The notes: generated by a model not told the origin, from the sequence alone. Counted from the first letter of the stretch, positions 11,701 through 23,944 are shown. The stretch: 64,000 bases of DNA from Clarireedia homoeocarpa (GCA_001465935.1 LNKV01000082.1:1-64000); one strand, 5' to 3'. Numbers and translations are program-made.

Positions 11701-14351
11701 ATATTTAATAAGAGATTAGTAGATTTATAATAATTAATATTAATTATATTATTTTCTTGATTAAGATCTTTTTAATTAATATCTTTTTAATTAAAATTAT
11801 TAAAGTTAATTTTTATTCTTTTAGTTTGAATTTCATTATTAGAAATATTTATAATATATTTTTTATTTTTAAGAGAAGATAGTTGATTAATATATAAATC
11901 AAAGAATTTAAAGAATTTAAAATTAAATTCTCGAGCTTGTTCTTCTAATTGAAAATTACTATTAAATCCGATTTTAATTTCTCGACTATAATAATTATTA
12001 TTAATTTTAGTACTATAATTTAATAAATAATCTTCAGTTAATTTATTATTAGAATCAGAATCAGAATTATAATAAAGATTTAATTTATTCTTAATAATAT
12101 AAATAATTAATTATCTCTAACTATTAATATTAATTTCAGTATTTAAATATAATTAAGTTTCTTTCTTTAATATTAATAATAAATAATCACTAATAATTAA
12201 TTTACTTTTATTTTCAAATAAATAAAAAGTTAATAGTAGTTTAAAATAATTTAAATATAGATAATTATTAAATAGTAAGAATATTAATAAATAAGTTTTT
12301 AATATATTAGATAATTAAGAAGATAGAAATTTAATATTATTAATATCTTTTCTTATTTATTTATAATTTTTATTATAATCTGTATTGATTCTAATAAGAT
12401 TGGTTTTATAATCAATAAAGATATTTCTTAATTTTATATTTAAATTATTCCGAAATTTAATAATTATTAATTCTAAACTTCTAATTAGTACTCTATTAGT
12501 TAATTAGATAGAAATTATTAATAAATCAAGAAATTTATTTTTATCTTTAATATATTTATTAATTTTAAATAAATCAAAGATTAATTAATAATAAGAATCA
12601 ATTTCTTAAAGAAGATTCTAAGAAATTATAATATTAAGATTATAAATCTTCTTTAATAAAAATATTTTATATAATTTTAAGTCTTGATTTTAAGTTTGAT
12701 AATTTAAAAAGTAAAATCCTTATTTAGATTTATTTAAATTATCTTATAATTTATTTAAATCAAGTTTTAAATTTTAAGGATTAATAAATAATAAATTATT
12801 ATATAAAATAGATTCGAGTTGAGAATTTAAATATTAAAAGAATAATTTTAATTAATAAATATCTACTTTTTTATTATCAATACTAATAATATTATTCTTA
12901 AAATCATTAATTCGATTAGAATTAATTTTATTTTTATTTATATTTAAAGTATAAGCTCTAATTTAAGTGATTTCTTTAAAATAATTATTTGACTGATTAG
13001 TTAATAATTATTTATAATATTAATCAAATAAATCTCCGATTTTAATTTTATAATTTAAATCTAATTTAGTTTTTTTAAGATATTTTAAATTAATATATTT
13101 AAGAAAGATAATACGAAAAGTATAAATTAAATAAAAATAATTTTTAGAAATAATAGATTTATTATTAAAATTTAAAATATTCTTATTTAAACTTATTAAA
13201 ATTAAATAAGTAATAATCGGACTTTTAAAAATCATTCGAGTTTCTAAAGTCTCTTAAACTAGATCTTGTTTTAAATATTTAATAAATAATTTAATAATAA
13301 GATTCTCGATAATATCAAGAAAATCAATATATTTTAGATTTTCTGGATCTAAATCTAATAAATAATTTAAATATTTATTAATATCTTTAATAATATTAAA
13401 GAGAAAATTAATTTAAGGTAATGAAATAATATCTTTAATATAATTATTATTATCTAGTCTTAATATATAAATAAATAATTTAGTAAAAGTTTTATAATAA
13501 TATTTTTTAAAGTTTAATTCTAAATAAATAAAAGATTATATTTCTTTTTTCTTAATATTTTCAGTATTTAATAATTGTAATTTAGATCGATCGAATTTAT
13601 CAATAAGGTTTTCAACTTTATATAATAAATTATAAATAATATTATAAACTAATAATAATAATAGATTTTTAGGAAATTTAATTAATAATAATAAATCTTT
13701 AATATTTTTATTATCTAAATATAAATACTATTTAAAATTAAATAAAAAGCTAGATAATTCGATTCTTTTTTCCGATTTATTATTATTTAATATTTATAAA
13801 TTCTGATATTTTTCTAATATAAAATTATTAATAATTTTATTAATATTAATATTAAATAAAATAAAAGAATTATCTTGATTTAAATCTTTAATAATAAAAT
13901 AATCTAAAAATCTTTTATTTATATTAAAAGTTTGAAAATTTAAATTCTCTTTATAATAGTTTTTAAAGAAATTTTTATTATTTAGATTAAGATTTTTAAT
14001 TTAATAATCTTTATTAAAATAAATTCTTAAATTCTTATAATTAATAGTTTTATATTTATTATATTTAATATAAAGATAACTATTTTTAATAATAAGTAAT
14101 TCGTTAAAAAAATATAAATAAGGTTTTAAATTTTTAATATTTTTCAAAGAATTTAATTTAAGAGATAATAAATATTTTTCTTTAATTTCTTGAATCGATA
14201 AATCAATATTATTAATATGAATTAATATTAAATATAATAATAAATTTGAAATATTATTAAAATAAATTTTATATTCAGAACAAAATAATAATTTAAATTC
14301 TTTATTATAAGTAATAAATTTATAAATAATTTCAGTTAAAGTATAAGATAT
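8800..14351 (-). pseudogene. Telomere-linked RecQ-type helicase (TLH), destroyed by RIP
   Basis: Reading the minus strand with TAA/TAG as former Gln codons gives a continuous helicase-like protein of about 1,850 codons. The N-terminus has a Cys/His pattern (FKLLFCSEY...YLILIHINN, about 14,310-14,200), as in the DUF3505-type domain of fungal TLHs. Motif I near 11,493-11,520 reads SRTRSRKSLLF, a G-to-R/S decayed GxGxGKS. Motif II near 11,236-11,250 reads FDEIYLF. Motif VI near 10,681-10,730 reads a stop followed by EIGRIKRD, fitting QExGRxxRD. The ATG (14,349-14,351) is now ATA. One frame holds from 14,351 to an A-rich run near 11,392. A one-base shift there moves the rest to another frame. TLH genes typically sit next to fungal telomeres, and this one points toward the telomere. 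The 3' end is approximate. Confidence 0.82.
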
Positions 14352-15090
14352 TTTGAAAAAGAGTTAGAAAATAAATAAAAATATTTATTTATTTTATTTA
14401 AAGAAATATTTAAATAAAGTTATTTATTATTAAAATAATTTATTTAAAAAGATTTAGTTTTATTTATAATAGAAATCTTTTGAAAATATAATTAAAAATC
14501 CAAATTATTTAAAATCTCTAAGATTTTAATTAAATTGTTTAAAAGTTATAAAAATATATAATATTTCGAAATATTAATTATATTAATTATAAACATTAAT
14601 AAGATTTCTTAATTAATTAAAGATTTTATATTATAGAAGTATATAAAAGAATTAAATATATTAAGGATATAAGAATAAACTATTATATTATAAGATTTTA
14701 ATTATATTAATTTAAAATAAATATAATGAAAACTTCTAAATTTATTAATAAATATAATATATTATATTATTATATTTTCTTAATATAATTAATAAGTTGA
14801 AAATATAATTAAAACTTTAAAATATAATATAATTTTAAGAAAATTATTAAATTTTAAAGAATATCTTTATTATAATCTTAGTTATTTTCCAAATCTCAAT
14901 TTTAAGATTTATTATAAATATTTCGAAAATATTAAATAAATCTTTTAATTTTAATTTATTAATTTTAATTATTATAATTATATTTTCAAAAATATTTATA
15001 AAGGTTAAAGTTAATAAATATATAGGTAAGTATATTAATATTTATTTTTTTTTAAATAAAAACTAATTTTTAATTTAGATTTTTAAAATA

Positions 15091-15560
15091 ATTTCTATTA
15101 AGAAAATTATTATTTTAGCTTATAAAAACTTTCGATTAAAAGAATTTAAAGAAAAATATTTTTCTTTAGATTTTAAAGATTATTATAATAATAAAGTATT
15201 AAATTATTTTACTTATAATATTCGACCACGACGATTTCGAAAAGATATTATATATATAAGTTTTATTAAAGATAAAACTTATTAAACTCGAAGTTTAAAA
15301 TATTTAAAATATTTAGCTTCTCGAAATCAATCAGAAAATTATATATTAATTATATATAATATCTTAACAAATAATTTTATTTGTTATATTCAATATAATT
15401 ATAATAATAATTTAATAATTTTATTTAAAGAAGATAAAACTTCTAATAAATTATAAAAATATTATTTTAATTTATATTTAGTTGAAGAAGATTAATTAAA
15501 TTATAAATAAATTATCTTTACTTTATTAAAAATATTTACTAATTTTTTTCTAAAATAGAT
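15091..15560 (+). pseudogene. RIP-mutated coding relic divergent from the TLH, function unknown
   Basis: One plus-strand frame runs about 155 codons with only a few TAA codons, each explicable as a former CAA. It contains charged, protein-like segments such as NIRPRRFRKDI (about 15,217-15,250), SLKYLKYLASRNQSENY (about 15,300-15,350) and FKEDKTSNKL. No family is recognised. It lies head to head with the TLH relic, about 740 bp from its start, and may have been its neighbour in a subtelomeric gene pair. The start codon is not identifiable. Confidence 0.4.
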
Positions 15561-15654
15561 TTATTAGAATTTTAATATATAAAAGTTTTACTTTTTATTT
15601 AATATAAGATAATAATTATAAATTATTTAATTTTTATATATTTTTTAAATTATA

Positions 15655-16140
15655 TTTTTAATTTAAAATAAAGAATTTATTTTAAAGTAAAGTAATAATA
15701 AATTATTATTTTTTCTTTATCTTTTAAAAAAGTGGGAGTTTTAATTTAAAATAAAGGATTTATTTTGAAATAAAATAATAATAAAATATTATTTTTTCCT
15801 TATCTTTTAAAAAAGTAGAGATTTTAATTTAAAATAAAGGATTTATTTTAAAGTAAAGTAATAATAAATTATTATATTTTCCTTATCTTATAAAAAACTA
15901 AAGGTTTTAATTTAAAATAAAGGATTTATTTTAAAGTAGAGTAATAATAAATTATTATTTTTTCCTTATCTTTTAAAAAAATAGGGTTTTAATTTAAAAT
16001 AAAGGATTTATTTTAAAGTAAAGTAATAATAAAAGTTTAATTTTTTCTTATCTTTTAAAAATATAGAGTTTTTAATTTAAAGTAAATAATTTAAAATAAC
16101 TTTTTAATTTAAAATAAGTGATTTATTTTAAAATAGAATC
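15655..16140. repeat. Tandem repeat, ~82-bp unit, 5-6 copies
   Basis: Units begin TTTTAATTTAAAATAAAGGA at about 15,739, 15,822, 15,904, 15,987 and 16,069, a spacing of 82-83 bp, with partial units on both sides. Each ends in a TCCTTATCTTTTAAAAAA segment. AT-rich and non-coding. Confidence 0.85.
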
Positions 16141-17242
16141 TTAATTTCAAATCACTTTTATAAATAGAGACTAGATTGGATTCAGATTCTAAATAATAGA
16201 TTAAAATAAGAAAAATTATAAGTATATATAATAAGAAAAGATCTTAACTTAATATCTTTTATTTTTATTCTTATTTTATTTTTTTATAAGAGAAAATATC
16301 TCTATTTACTTCTAAATCTCGAAAAGTAGATAAATTATTTTTCTTTTTTTTTTCTTTCTTTTTTTTTATTTCTTTTCTTTATTATTTATTATTTATTAAA
16401 TATTAAATATTTACTGACTTTTTTTATAAGATTTTTCGAGAATAATAAAACCTTTAGTAAGAAGACTAAGGTAAATAATTCTTTTTAAATTATTATCTAA
16501 GAATTATAAACTAATTCTAATTTATTTAATTTAGAAAGAATAATTATTATAAATCACGAAATAATTTTATTATTGAAAATTATAAATCAAAGTAAACTCT
16601 GTAAAAACTTTAGAAAAGAATAAAAGAATCTTCTTTTACTTTCAAGTAAGTTTTTAATTTAAATTTATGAAATTCTATATAAATATTAATTTATTATTAG
16701 TTTATTAATAGTTTAACAAGAAAAGCTATTTCAAGATTTTATTATAAATTATAATAATATCAATACTCAAATATAGAAATACTTTCTTAATTTTCAAGGT
16801 TTTTTTATTTTATTAATTTATATCTTTAATTTTAATTATTCTTAATTTAATTCTAATTAATATATATAATAGAGAATACTAAAACGATTTTAACTCGATC
16901 TTGTAAAAGTAAATCTTTTTGGTATTTATTTTATTTATATTTACTATCAATTACTTTCTTTAATCTTTTAGAAATAAAAAACTAATTTATAAATTTTAAT
17001 TCAATTAAATATACAAGTACTTATATCTTACTAATTGTAAGAATTAATAAAATTAATAAATCAAAGTATAAATTTAAAAGAAGGTAAATTTATATATTTA
17101 ATTTATATATATTTATTATATTTTATTAATTTATTTTTTAGATTCTTCTTTTATAACTCTAACTATTTAATCTGAAAATTTCCCTTTAATTGAAAGTAAG
17201 ATTATTATATTTATATTAATCTAATTTCTATATTACTTTTAT

Positions 17243-17274
<32 letters not shown>

Positions 17275-17994
17275 TAAATTATATAGATAATATTTCTCAA
17301 CTTAAAAGTATTCAACTTCCTATATCAAGTAAGTTTAATATATTTTAAATTTTAATTATTTTTAATATTAAGTTTAATTAGTAGATATAAATTATCAAGA
17401 TTTAAATAAAGATTATTCTGATATTCTAGATTAGGAAATCTTTAGTAAGTTTTTATTTTTTCTATTTTTATATATAAACTTTTTTTATTTATAACTTTTA
17501 TTAGATAAAGAATTAGAATTCGATAATTTTAATAAATTTTAGAATAGAGATAATATTTAGAAAAGAGAAATAATAAAGTTGGGATATTAAAAGAAGATTT
17601 TCTATAGTCTAGATAATAAATTCAATATTTATTATTATATAAATAATTTAATTATTATAACACGAATATTAAAGTTACTTAGAGTTTAATTTAATAATAA
17701 AATCTTGAAGATTTCAATTATTATAATATATATAATAGTATCTTATACTATATTAAAAATAATATAACTTTTATTAAAAATTAATAATTTCTAGATAATT
17801 AAAAATATTTTAAAATATTACTTTTTAAAGACTTAATAAATTTAAGAGAGGACTTTACTATTTTTATAAAATAATATTTTTTATAGAATATTTATATATA
17901 GAAGATATTAAATTTCAAGTTTAGTAACGAAATATTTATAAATAATTAAAGTAATAGAAAATAAATCTATTAAATACTTTTATATATAATTAAA
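16141..17994. other. RIP-mutated AT-rich DNA, no gene recognised
   Basis: Dense stops in all frames. It contains a (TA)n run near 17,245-17,270 and pyrimidine tracts near 16,340-16,380. Nothing else can be supported. Confidence 0.5.
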
Positions 17995-18660
17995 AAATTC
18001 AATAACTTATTTAATATTTGAAATATAAAAAGACTCTTTATATTCTTGAAACTACTTTATTGAATAAATTGATAATTGTCTTTAAATATATTTTATATTA
18101 TAATCTATTAAGAAATGAAATTTATATATTAATAGAATTTTGAAAAATTTATTCGAGATTTCCGATTTACTTAAGAAAAATATTAATCTAACCCGATTAA
18201 GATAAAAATATTACTTTCTTATCAGGTTAAGAATCAGGATCTTAGAAATACTATTTTTATTTTCTGAATCTTATTATTAAGCGAAATATAATAATATTAA
18301 GAAAATCTATTTTTAGAAATATTTTTCAAAATTTCATAACTTATTTAATATTTGAGATATAAAAAGACTTTTTATATCATTGAAACTATTATATTGAATA
18401 GATTAATAATCATTTTTAAAAGTTTCTTACACTAGTACTTAGTAAGAAATTAAACTCTTATACTAATGAAATTTTATAAAATTTCCTTATAATTTCCGAT
18501 TTACCTAAGTAAAATATCGATCTAACCCGATTGGGATAAAAATAACATTATTCGATCCGGTTTTTTATAAGTATTTCAAAAATACTATTTTTATTTTCCT
18601 CGCTTTATTAATAAGCGAATAAAATTCCTATACTAGTGAAGTTTTTAAAAATAGAATTTA
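17995..18660. repeat. Two-copy direct repeat of ~335 bp
   Basis: Copies begin ATAACTTATTTAATATTTGA (about 18,002 and 18,340). Both include TTTCCGATTTAC, then a TCTAACCCGATT segment, and end near TTATTAATAAGCGAA or its variant. The second copy is less RIP-mutated. Confidence 0.75.
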
Positions 18661-19559
18661 ATAAGGAATTACGTTAATAAAAGGATTTTTATATCAGTTA
18701 ATCTGGTTAGAGGAGACGAATCGAATAATAATAAAATCATTATACTAGCGTGATAATTACGCGAGATAAACTCTTACACTAGTGAAAACTCTAATACTAA
18801 TAAATAAATAGTTAAGTAAACTCTTAGTTAATAAATACAGATCGGGTCGATTCGTTATATTTCTAGTATTATACTAATATTTACTCTCTAGCTTTTAGTA
18901 AGAAATCCTAAGTATCTTAATATCTTACTTTATAAATATTATTTATTTTTAACTCTCTTTTATTTCAAGATATTAATTTTATAAACTCTTATATATCCGA
19001 CCGACTATAATTATATTAATTTAAAGTAATATTCTTTATAATCTAATCTATCTTTAGATTATATCAATATATTTATAATATATCTAAGATTATTTAATAT
19101 CCACTTAATAATATAATATCAAACTATATTTACTTTTTATAATTAATAATTTATATTATTATATTTTATATCTTCTATCGAATAATACTATCTTTACTAG
19201 CTAATTAACTATCTATTAATTATAGTAAATATAATATTGTTTTCGATTAAATCTTAAATCTAATAACTTTTATAATTTCTAATATAATAAAATTTCTTAT
19301 AGTTTTTAAATCTATTATAACTCGGAGTTTGTATATATTTAATTCGATTTAATAATAGATTTATAACTATCTTATAATTATCTTTAATTATTATTCTGAA
19401 TTTATAAATTTCTAAATCTTCTGATTTTTCTTAGATTTTTTAAGATACTATCTAGTTTTATCTTTATTAAAATAATATACTTAATAGTAATTGTTATAAT
19501 AAACTATCTATAATAGATAAATATATTCTTATTCTAATATAAAATCTACTAATTCTAAA
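18661..19559. other. RIP-mutated DNA, probably the start of a Gypsy pol region (minus strand)
   Basis: It lies immediately downstream (on the minus strand) of the gag relic at 19,560-20,520 and is RIP-mutated in the same style, so it probably continues that element. I could not identify a protease or RT motif with confidence. Confidence 0.35.
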
Positions 19560-20520
19560 AATTATATTATCTTGAGTTATTATATTTAACCTTTCTATTA
19601 TTTCTTTCTTTAATTCTTGAAATAAATATAAATCTAATACTTTAGTTTATTATATTTAAAATATAAACCTTCTTTTCTATATTTATCTAGCTCTTTCTTA
19701 AATAACTATCTTCTAACTCTAATTATATCTAACTCTATTAGTTCTAACTATTAGCTATTCTTCTTAAAGGCTTTATTATTCTCTACTCGATTATACTATT
19801 CTTTATATTTAAAAGACCTTTTATATAAATAGTTATCGATCTTAATAGCTAATTATATAAACTCTATAAGATCCTTAGTTTTATCCGATTATACGATCTT
19901 ATCTTTTACTATATCTTTCAATCTTTTATAATATTAGGTTTAAAGAACTTTATTATTCTATTCTATCTTAGATATATATTATTGAAATAATACTATATAT
20001 TTAATTACTAAGTCTGATTATTTGAGATTATATAAAGCTTATTATATATTTTATTTAGAATTAGTATCTCTAAATATAGTAGTTAATTTCTTCTTAAATT
20101 CTACAAATATTTAAAAAATCTTTTTAGTATCTAGCGTTATAATAACTATAATCTTATTATTAATAGATTTTTTTATAAGGTAATTATCGAGGAATAGTTA
20201 TATTTAATCGAAGACTAGTCCTTATAAGAATATAATAGTTTATAGAATCTATTCGATTTCTATAATAAACTTGGTTTTATTAAATCCGATATATAATTCT
20301 ATTTGAGCTAGGAATAGCTTGAGCAAATAAAGCTTTCTATCGAATATATTAGAAAGTTTAACTTTCGGGAATAGTACTAGTATTAGCTTGGGTACAGGAG
20401 GTATAGAGATCGTGGGGACTATAGCTAGCTACTACCCTTCGTTAACTCCGACTATAGATTCATTTTCATTGTTGTTTCCGGCTATAATAGTAATGATGAT
20501 AATCCGGTACTTGAAGTAAT
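19560..20520 (-). pseudogene. Gypsy gag relic with CCHC zinc knuckle, RIP-mutated (family C)
   Basis: Minus-strand reading gives the typical Gag capsid pattern of fungal Gypsy elements: KVKLSNIFDRKLYLLKLFL and then ELYIGFNKTKF near 20,380-20,270, NSKQNIQQALYNLKQSDL (about 20,055), VIKYIVLFQQYISKIE and then YYKRLKDIVKDKI. A decayed zinc knuckle follows near 19,620-19,680 (GLYFKYNKLKYQ for CxxCxxxGH). Stops are RIP-type. It is a different family from the two chromoviruses further in. The start is unclear because the frame stays open upstream. Confidence 0.7.
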
Positions 20521-20739
20521 ACTAGTACTCAAAGTGTTATATCGTCGACCTTCTAGTTATATAGAAGTGGTAGAAGTTTATAGGGTTTTATAAAGAAGTA
20601 GTCAAGTAGGGGATTATTCAATAGAAAGGATAATATCGAGTAGTAACTAAACAATGGAATTACTATTTGAGTTGAGTATAAAGTTCTATATACTAAGGAA
20701 ATACATTCTGCTTATATAGACCTTCGTTCTCACTATATC

Positions 20740-20792
20740 AGTTGTTCCAGTTGTTCCAGCGATTCTAAATCGCTGGTACCACTGGTACCACT
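20740..20792. repeat. Inverted repeat / potential hairpin with internal 12-bp duplications
   Basis: The left arm (20,740-20,764, AGTTGTTCCAGTTGTTCCAGCGATT) and right arm (20,768-20,792) are inverted copies with a few mismatches around a 3-bp loop. Each arm is itself a doubled ~10-12 bp unit (GTTGTTCCA twice on the left, GGTACCACT twice on the right). Confidence 0.75.
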
Positions 20793-20922
20793 AGACAACA
20801 TATGACTGCCAAGGTGGGGTTCTATTATGATTGGCTAATTCAATCTCTGAGCCTAAGGTCCCCACGGTTATATGTTCGTCAGGTCGTAACATTCCAGATA
20901 TATAACTAGAAGAAATTCTTAT

Positions 20923-21660
20923 TTACAAAACAAGATTTGAAAGTACCAAGAAGATATATATTATACTACTTATAGATAGTACCAAAGCCTTTGGTGACCT
21001 GCTCTGTATAGAAGCGGTTGATGAAGCTAATTTAACGGGAGCACTTCTGTTCCCGTTACTGTCCCCGTTACTATCACCAGTCGGTAACAAAAATGTGGTA
21101 GTGGCATTTGTGGCTCCGGTCCAACTAGTCTTAGACGTCAACGGAGCCGTGGATATCGACGAAGTCGTGTATATTGGCGGAGGCGTATATCCCAATGGAG
21201 GCGCTGGTTGAGTGTATGACGATGGATATGGTCCGGTTGCGGTAAGCACTGGTGACTGATCGGCCCTTTGGCAAGCTGTCCCCCATGTAGAGTTTGTGGC
21301 TTCTTGAATACAATCAAGCCAAGATGAAAACTGCCATTCCTCGACTCCGCAGTAGTTCCAACACTGGTACGGTTTTATGGGAGTTGTACAACATTTCGTG
21401 ATGGCATTAAGTAGCCTATTATCCCCAACTTGAGAGTCCGACCGAAGAGAGCAGACAGAGAAAGTTTCGTAGCTATAAGATTTAGTACAGGTTTGTGAAG
21501 TTGATAATGTTGACCACCTACATTTGAGGAGCTGGCAAATTTGCCCTGTTGCATTGATTGGCTGACATAGTTTTCGAATTGCGTGACAAGCTTTAGAGTG
21601 AATTGAAAAACAATTGTGTCCCAGCTGTTTTGGTGACCTTGCGAGTCGTGGTTTTCCTCC
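20923..21660 (-). CDS. Cys-rich Ser/Thr-rich protein, probably secreted and GPI-anchored; start missing
   Basis: An open frame of 245 codons with no stop from 21,660 to the TAA at 20,923-20,925, but with no ATG and no visible signal peptide. The first ~140 residues hold about 16 Cys, including CQPINATGQICQLLKC, KCCTTPIKPYQCWNYC and WLDCIQEATNSTWGTACQ. A long Ser/Thr/Pro-rich linker follows, and the last ~20 residues are hydrophobic (IIYIFLVLSNLVL). This layout (Cys domain, S/T stalk, C-terminal hydrophobic tail) is typical of fungal GPI-anchored surface proteins. The first exon is either upstream beyond an intron or lost. A stop lies just before the frame at 21,661-21,663. Base composition is normal, so RIP has spared it. 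The specific function is unknown. Confidence 0.55.
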   Translation of the reverse strand, partial: GGKPRLARSPKQLGHNCFSIHSKACHAIRKLCQPINATGQICQLLKCRWSTLSTSQTCTKSYSYETFSVCSLRSDSQVGDNRLLNAITKCCTTPIKPYQCWNYCGVEEWQFSSWLDCIQEATNSTWGTACQRADQSPVLTATGPYPSSYTQPAPPLGYTPPPIYTTSSISTAPLTSKTSWTGATNATTTFLLPTGDSNGDSNGNRSAPVKLASSTASIQSRSPKALVLSISSIIYIFLVLSNLVL

Positions 21661-22101
21661 CTATAGCGTTCCTTCGCAGCTGGATTATATATGTTTAAAT
21701 ATATTTTTCAATGGTACAGCGTGTTGCCTAAGATATACTGATCTTACCGGGTAATCGGTTGCAATTGAATACGAGAGGCACAGTACATTGACCTCGCAAT
21801 TAGCCTAGATTTACCATCAACGATTGGGTTGAGAGCTACACGCCCGCGGTAGCACGCCCGTACTTCCAGGCGGTGAGGGCGTTCTGCCCGCCTATGGGAA
21901 AAGCGGGCCCACGGCCGGGGGGAGCATACTACCACCGCCATACTACCACTGCCCCCCTGGCGCCCCGGGCTCTGCCGCCTTCACCGCCTCCCCCGGCTCG
22001 CCGCGGCGCACAGTGCGGCTATGAATCGGTTGTATTCATCACAGTATATACAAATCAGATACAAATCGTTATATCATTGAGCTTATCCTGAAACATAATA
22101 T
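21661..22101. other. GC-rich intergenic segment
   Basis: The stretch 21,840-22,020 is strongly GC-rich (GCGGGCCCACGGCCGGGG, CCGCGGCGCACAG), unlike anything around it. The short frames that cross it in both directions look like composition artefacts. I see no recognisable gene or transposon end. Confidence 0.5.
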
Positions 22102-22725
22102 CTACTCATGAAAGTTATCATAGTATGTAACTGTAAACCTCCCATCTTGTCCGTGAACTACACGAGCAAAGAATTTTCCCGATCCTTCGCCATCACTAAA
22201 ATCAATAGTAGCACCTCCCTAGAAATATTGTCATAGCAAACAATTTCGCCTGCTACCTGTTGACTTTCAGACACCAAAAACTTCATCTTCGGTGTAATCT
22301 TAACTTCCATATTAATGTATGGAGCGATCTGGTTGTTAAATAAATTAGCGATCCACCTACTTCCATCGGATTTGTAGACATACTGATGCAACGGGGGCAA
22401 CTTGTCCCCGATTATTGACTTTTGCAAGCCCAACAAGGTAAGTGTTGTTGGGCATAGGAACATCTAAGCCTGTCTTAATCGTGTATGAACTGGAACTAGA
22501 AGAGGGCGAGACTTCTTCAAGGACAGGAAACTGTTGGATGATCTTGAGGTCATATGTACCTATCAAGAAAGCATCATTAATAACTGGTCCTCTACTGTAA
22601 CAGTCCCAACAAGTCTATAATTCTGAATACTTTGACTTACTACCAGAGTTGGAAGATGTTCCTAGATTGGCGAGTTGGTTCATGCCATTATGAATGACGA
22701 CACCTGGTGCAGGTGAAGTGGGCAT
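22102..22725 (-). CDS. Spliced gene of unknown function (four exons, ~157 aa)
   Basis: Exons on the minus strand are 22,725-22,641, 22,583-22,384, 22,328-22,257 and 22,218-22,102. The first two introns are 57 and 55 nt with GTAAGT...CAG and GTATGT...CAG borders and keep the frame. The third (38 nt, GTAGCA...TAG) is unusually short. Splicing joins three overlapping short frames into one protein containing FLIGTYDLKIIQQFPVLEE, a Ser run, NTYLVGLAKVNNRGQVAPVA, INMEVKITPKMKFLVSESQQ and, at the end, IDFSDGEGSGKFFARVV. The start at ATG 22,725 is the best available. A further exon (EIQTGEDFYA, about 22,835-22,806) may precede it, because the frame looks protein-like up to the AT-rich border near 22,855. 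There is no known domain that I can recognise. It is not RIP-mutated. Confidence 0.6.
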
Positions 22726-23031
22726 AGTTCCAGTCCCTTGAAAGCTGTTTATTAGCAATAATAGACAATCAAATATATGAAATGATAGGGTTCTTGCATA
22801 CAAGCATAGAAGTCTTCCCCAGTTTGGATCTCAAAGTTTCCGTGGTATATTCTTTCTTTAACTATTATATTATTATTCTACTGAGAAAGTAATATACTAT
22901 CTTATTATTCGATATTATTTTCGAGATATTATTTGGTACCGCTTCGCCCAGCTGCCGGAAATAGTTTTCACTATCGAAGTTTAGGTTGCTCCGGCTAATA
23001 ATATATAATGGATTGATCCTCCATATGAAGG

Positions 23032-23880
23032 ATGGAGCCGCAAACTACAGTCGAGGCTTATTACTGGGATCGCTACGAACCGCAGAGGGATTGTATAGAA
23101 TCGGATCGCGAGAGGATATATCTACATCGCGACATTTCCGACGCGCTGTGGAAGCCGTGGGAGAAGATATTAGTAGATATCCAAATATATGAAATCACAC
23201 TCAATAGTGATTCTTATATCCAAATAGCCGACTCGGACTACTATATGATCCCGGCTATACTCGACAGCCAGCTCTTCTGCTTCCTCCTGTACTTCACTCT
23301 CGCCCCTACTACCGACTCTGGATATTGCTATATAGGGGCATTCAAAACCATAGTGGATAAGAGCCTGGCTAGTATATTATTAAAGAGTAGATATTAGCAG
23401 ATATATATAAACTAGACCCAGTATCGAGACAGTAAATGGATACCAAAGTATCTGTTCGACGAGATCCTGTGTATCGATAGTATTATGGATAAGTATATAG
23501 TACTAGAGTAGGATAACTCGAAGAGCTCTATTGAAAAAAGGGAGGTCTAGAAAAAGGTAGTAGAAGAGCTAATCAAACGGCTTCTAGGTATCGAGATATT
23601 CAAATTCTGGGTAATCGCTCGGTCCTCGGCTACTAGTAGTATACCAGGTATACTTGTTATAGATATAGAGTATTAGGTTGGCTCTACTCCTTATCCGATA
23701 TCCTCGACCCCGATGATTAAGGGTAGTTGGTATAAAACTATATTTTCTTATGATATCGCTAAGTTCGAGTAGCGGGACGGCTATATAATATATGTACCTA
23801 TCCCTACTCCAGATCAAAACAACGAATTCGAAGTGAATTCCTTACAGAATATGATAGTACCGACAAATTTCATGAAACAA
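23032..23880 (+). pseudogene. Lightly RIP-mutated gene relic, function unknown
   Basis: An ATG frame of 121 codons starts at 23,032 (WDRYEPQRDCIESDRERIY...) and ends in a TAG. Beyond it other protein-like stretches follow with scattered TAG stops: KYLFDEILCIDSIMDKYIVLE (about 23,450), KKVVEELIKRLLGIEIFKFW (about 23,555) and IPTPDQNNEFEVNSLQNMI (about 23,805). Frames change at least once. Stops are TAG or TAA of the CAG/CAA-to-stop type. Together they look like one gene of perhaps 280 codons that has decayed. I cannot name the family. It abuts the truncated end of the HET fragment at about 23,940. Confidence 0.4.
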
Positions 23881-23944
23881 GCCTGGTAGTGGCCTATAGG
23901 AAGCTCCTATAGGGCTATGGGAAAATAGCCCTATCGGAGGTACC

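Noticed and set aside
13020..13235. Isolated 71-aa gene
   Set aside because: It is an open stretch inside the much longer TLH relic in the same frame.
21744..22091. Genes in the GC-rich segment
   Set aside because: Overlapping open frames on both strands with composition-driven Pro/Arg content; no domain or start context.
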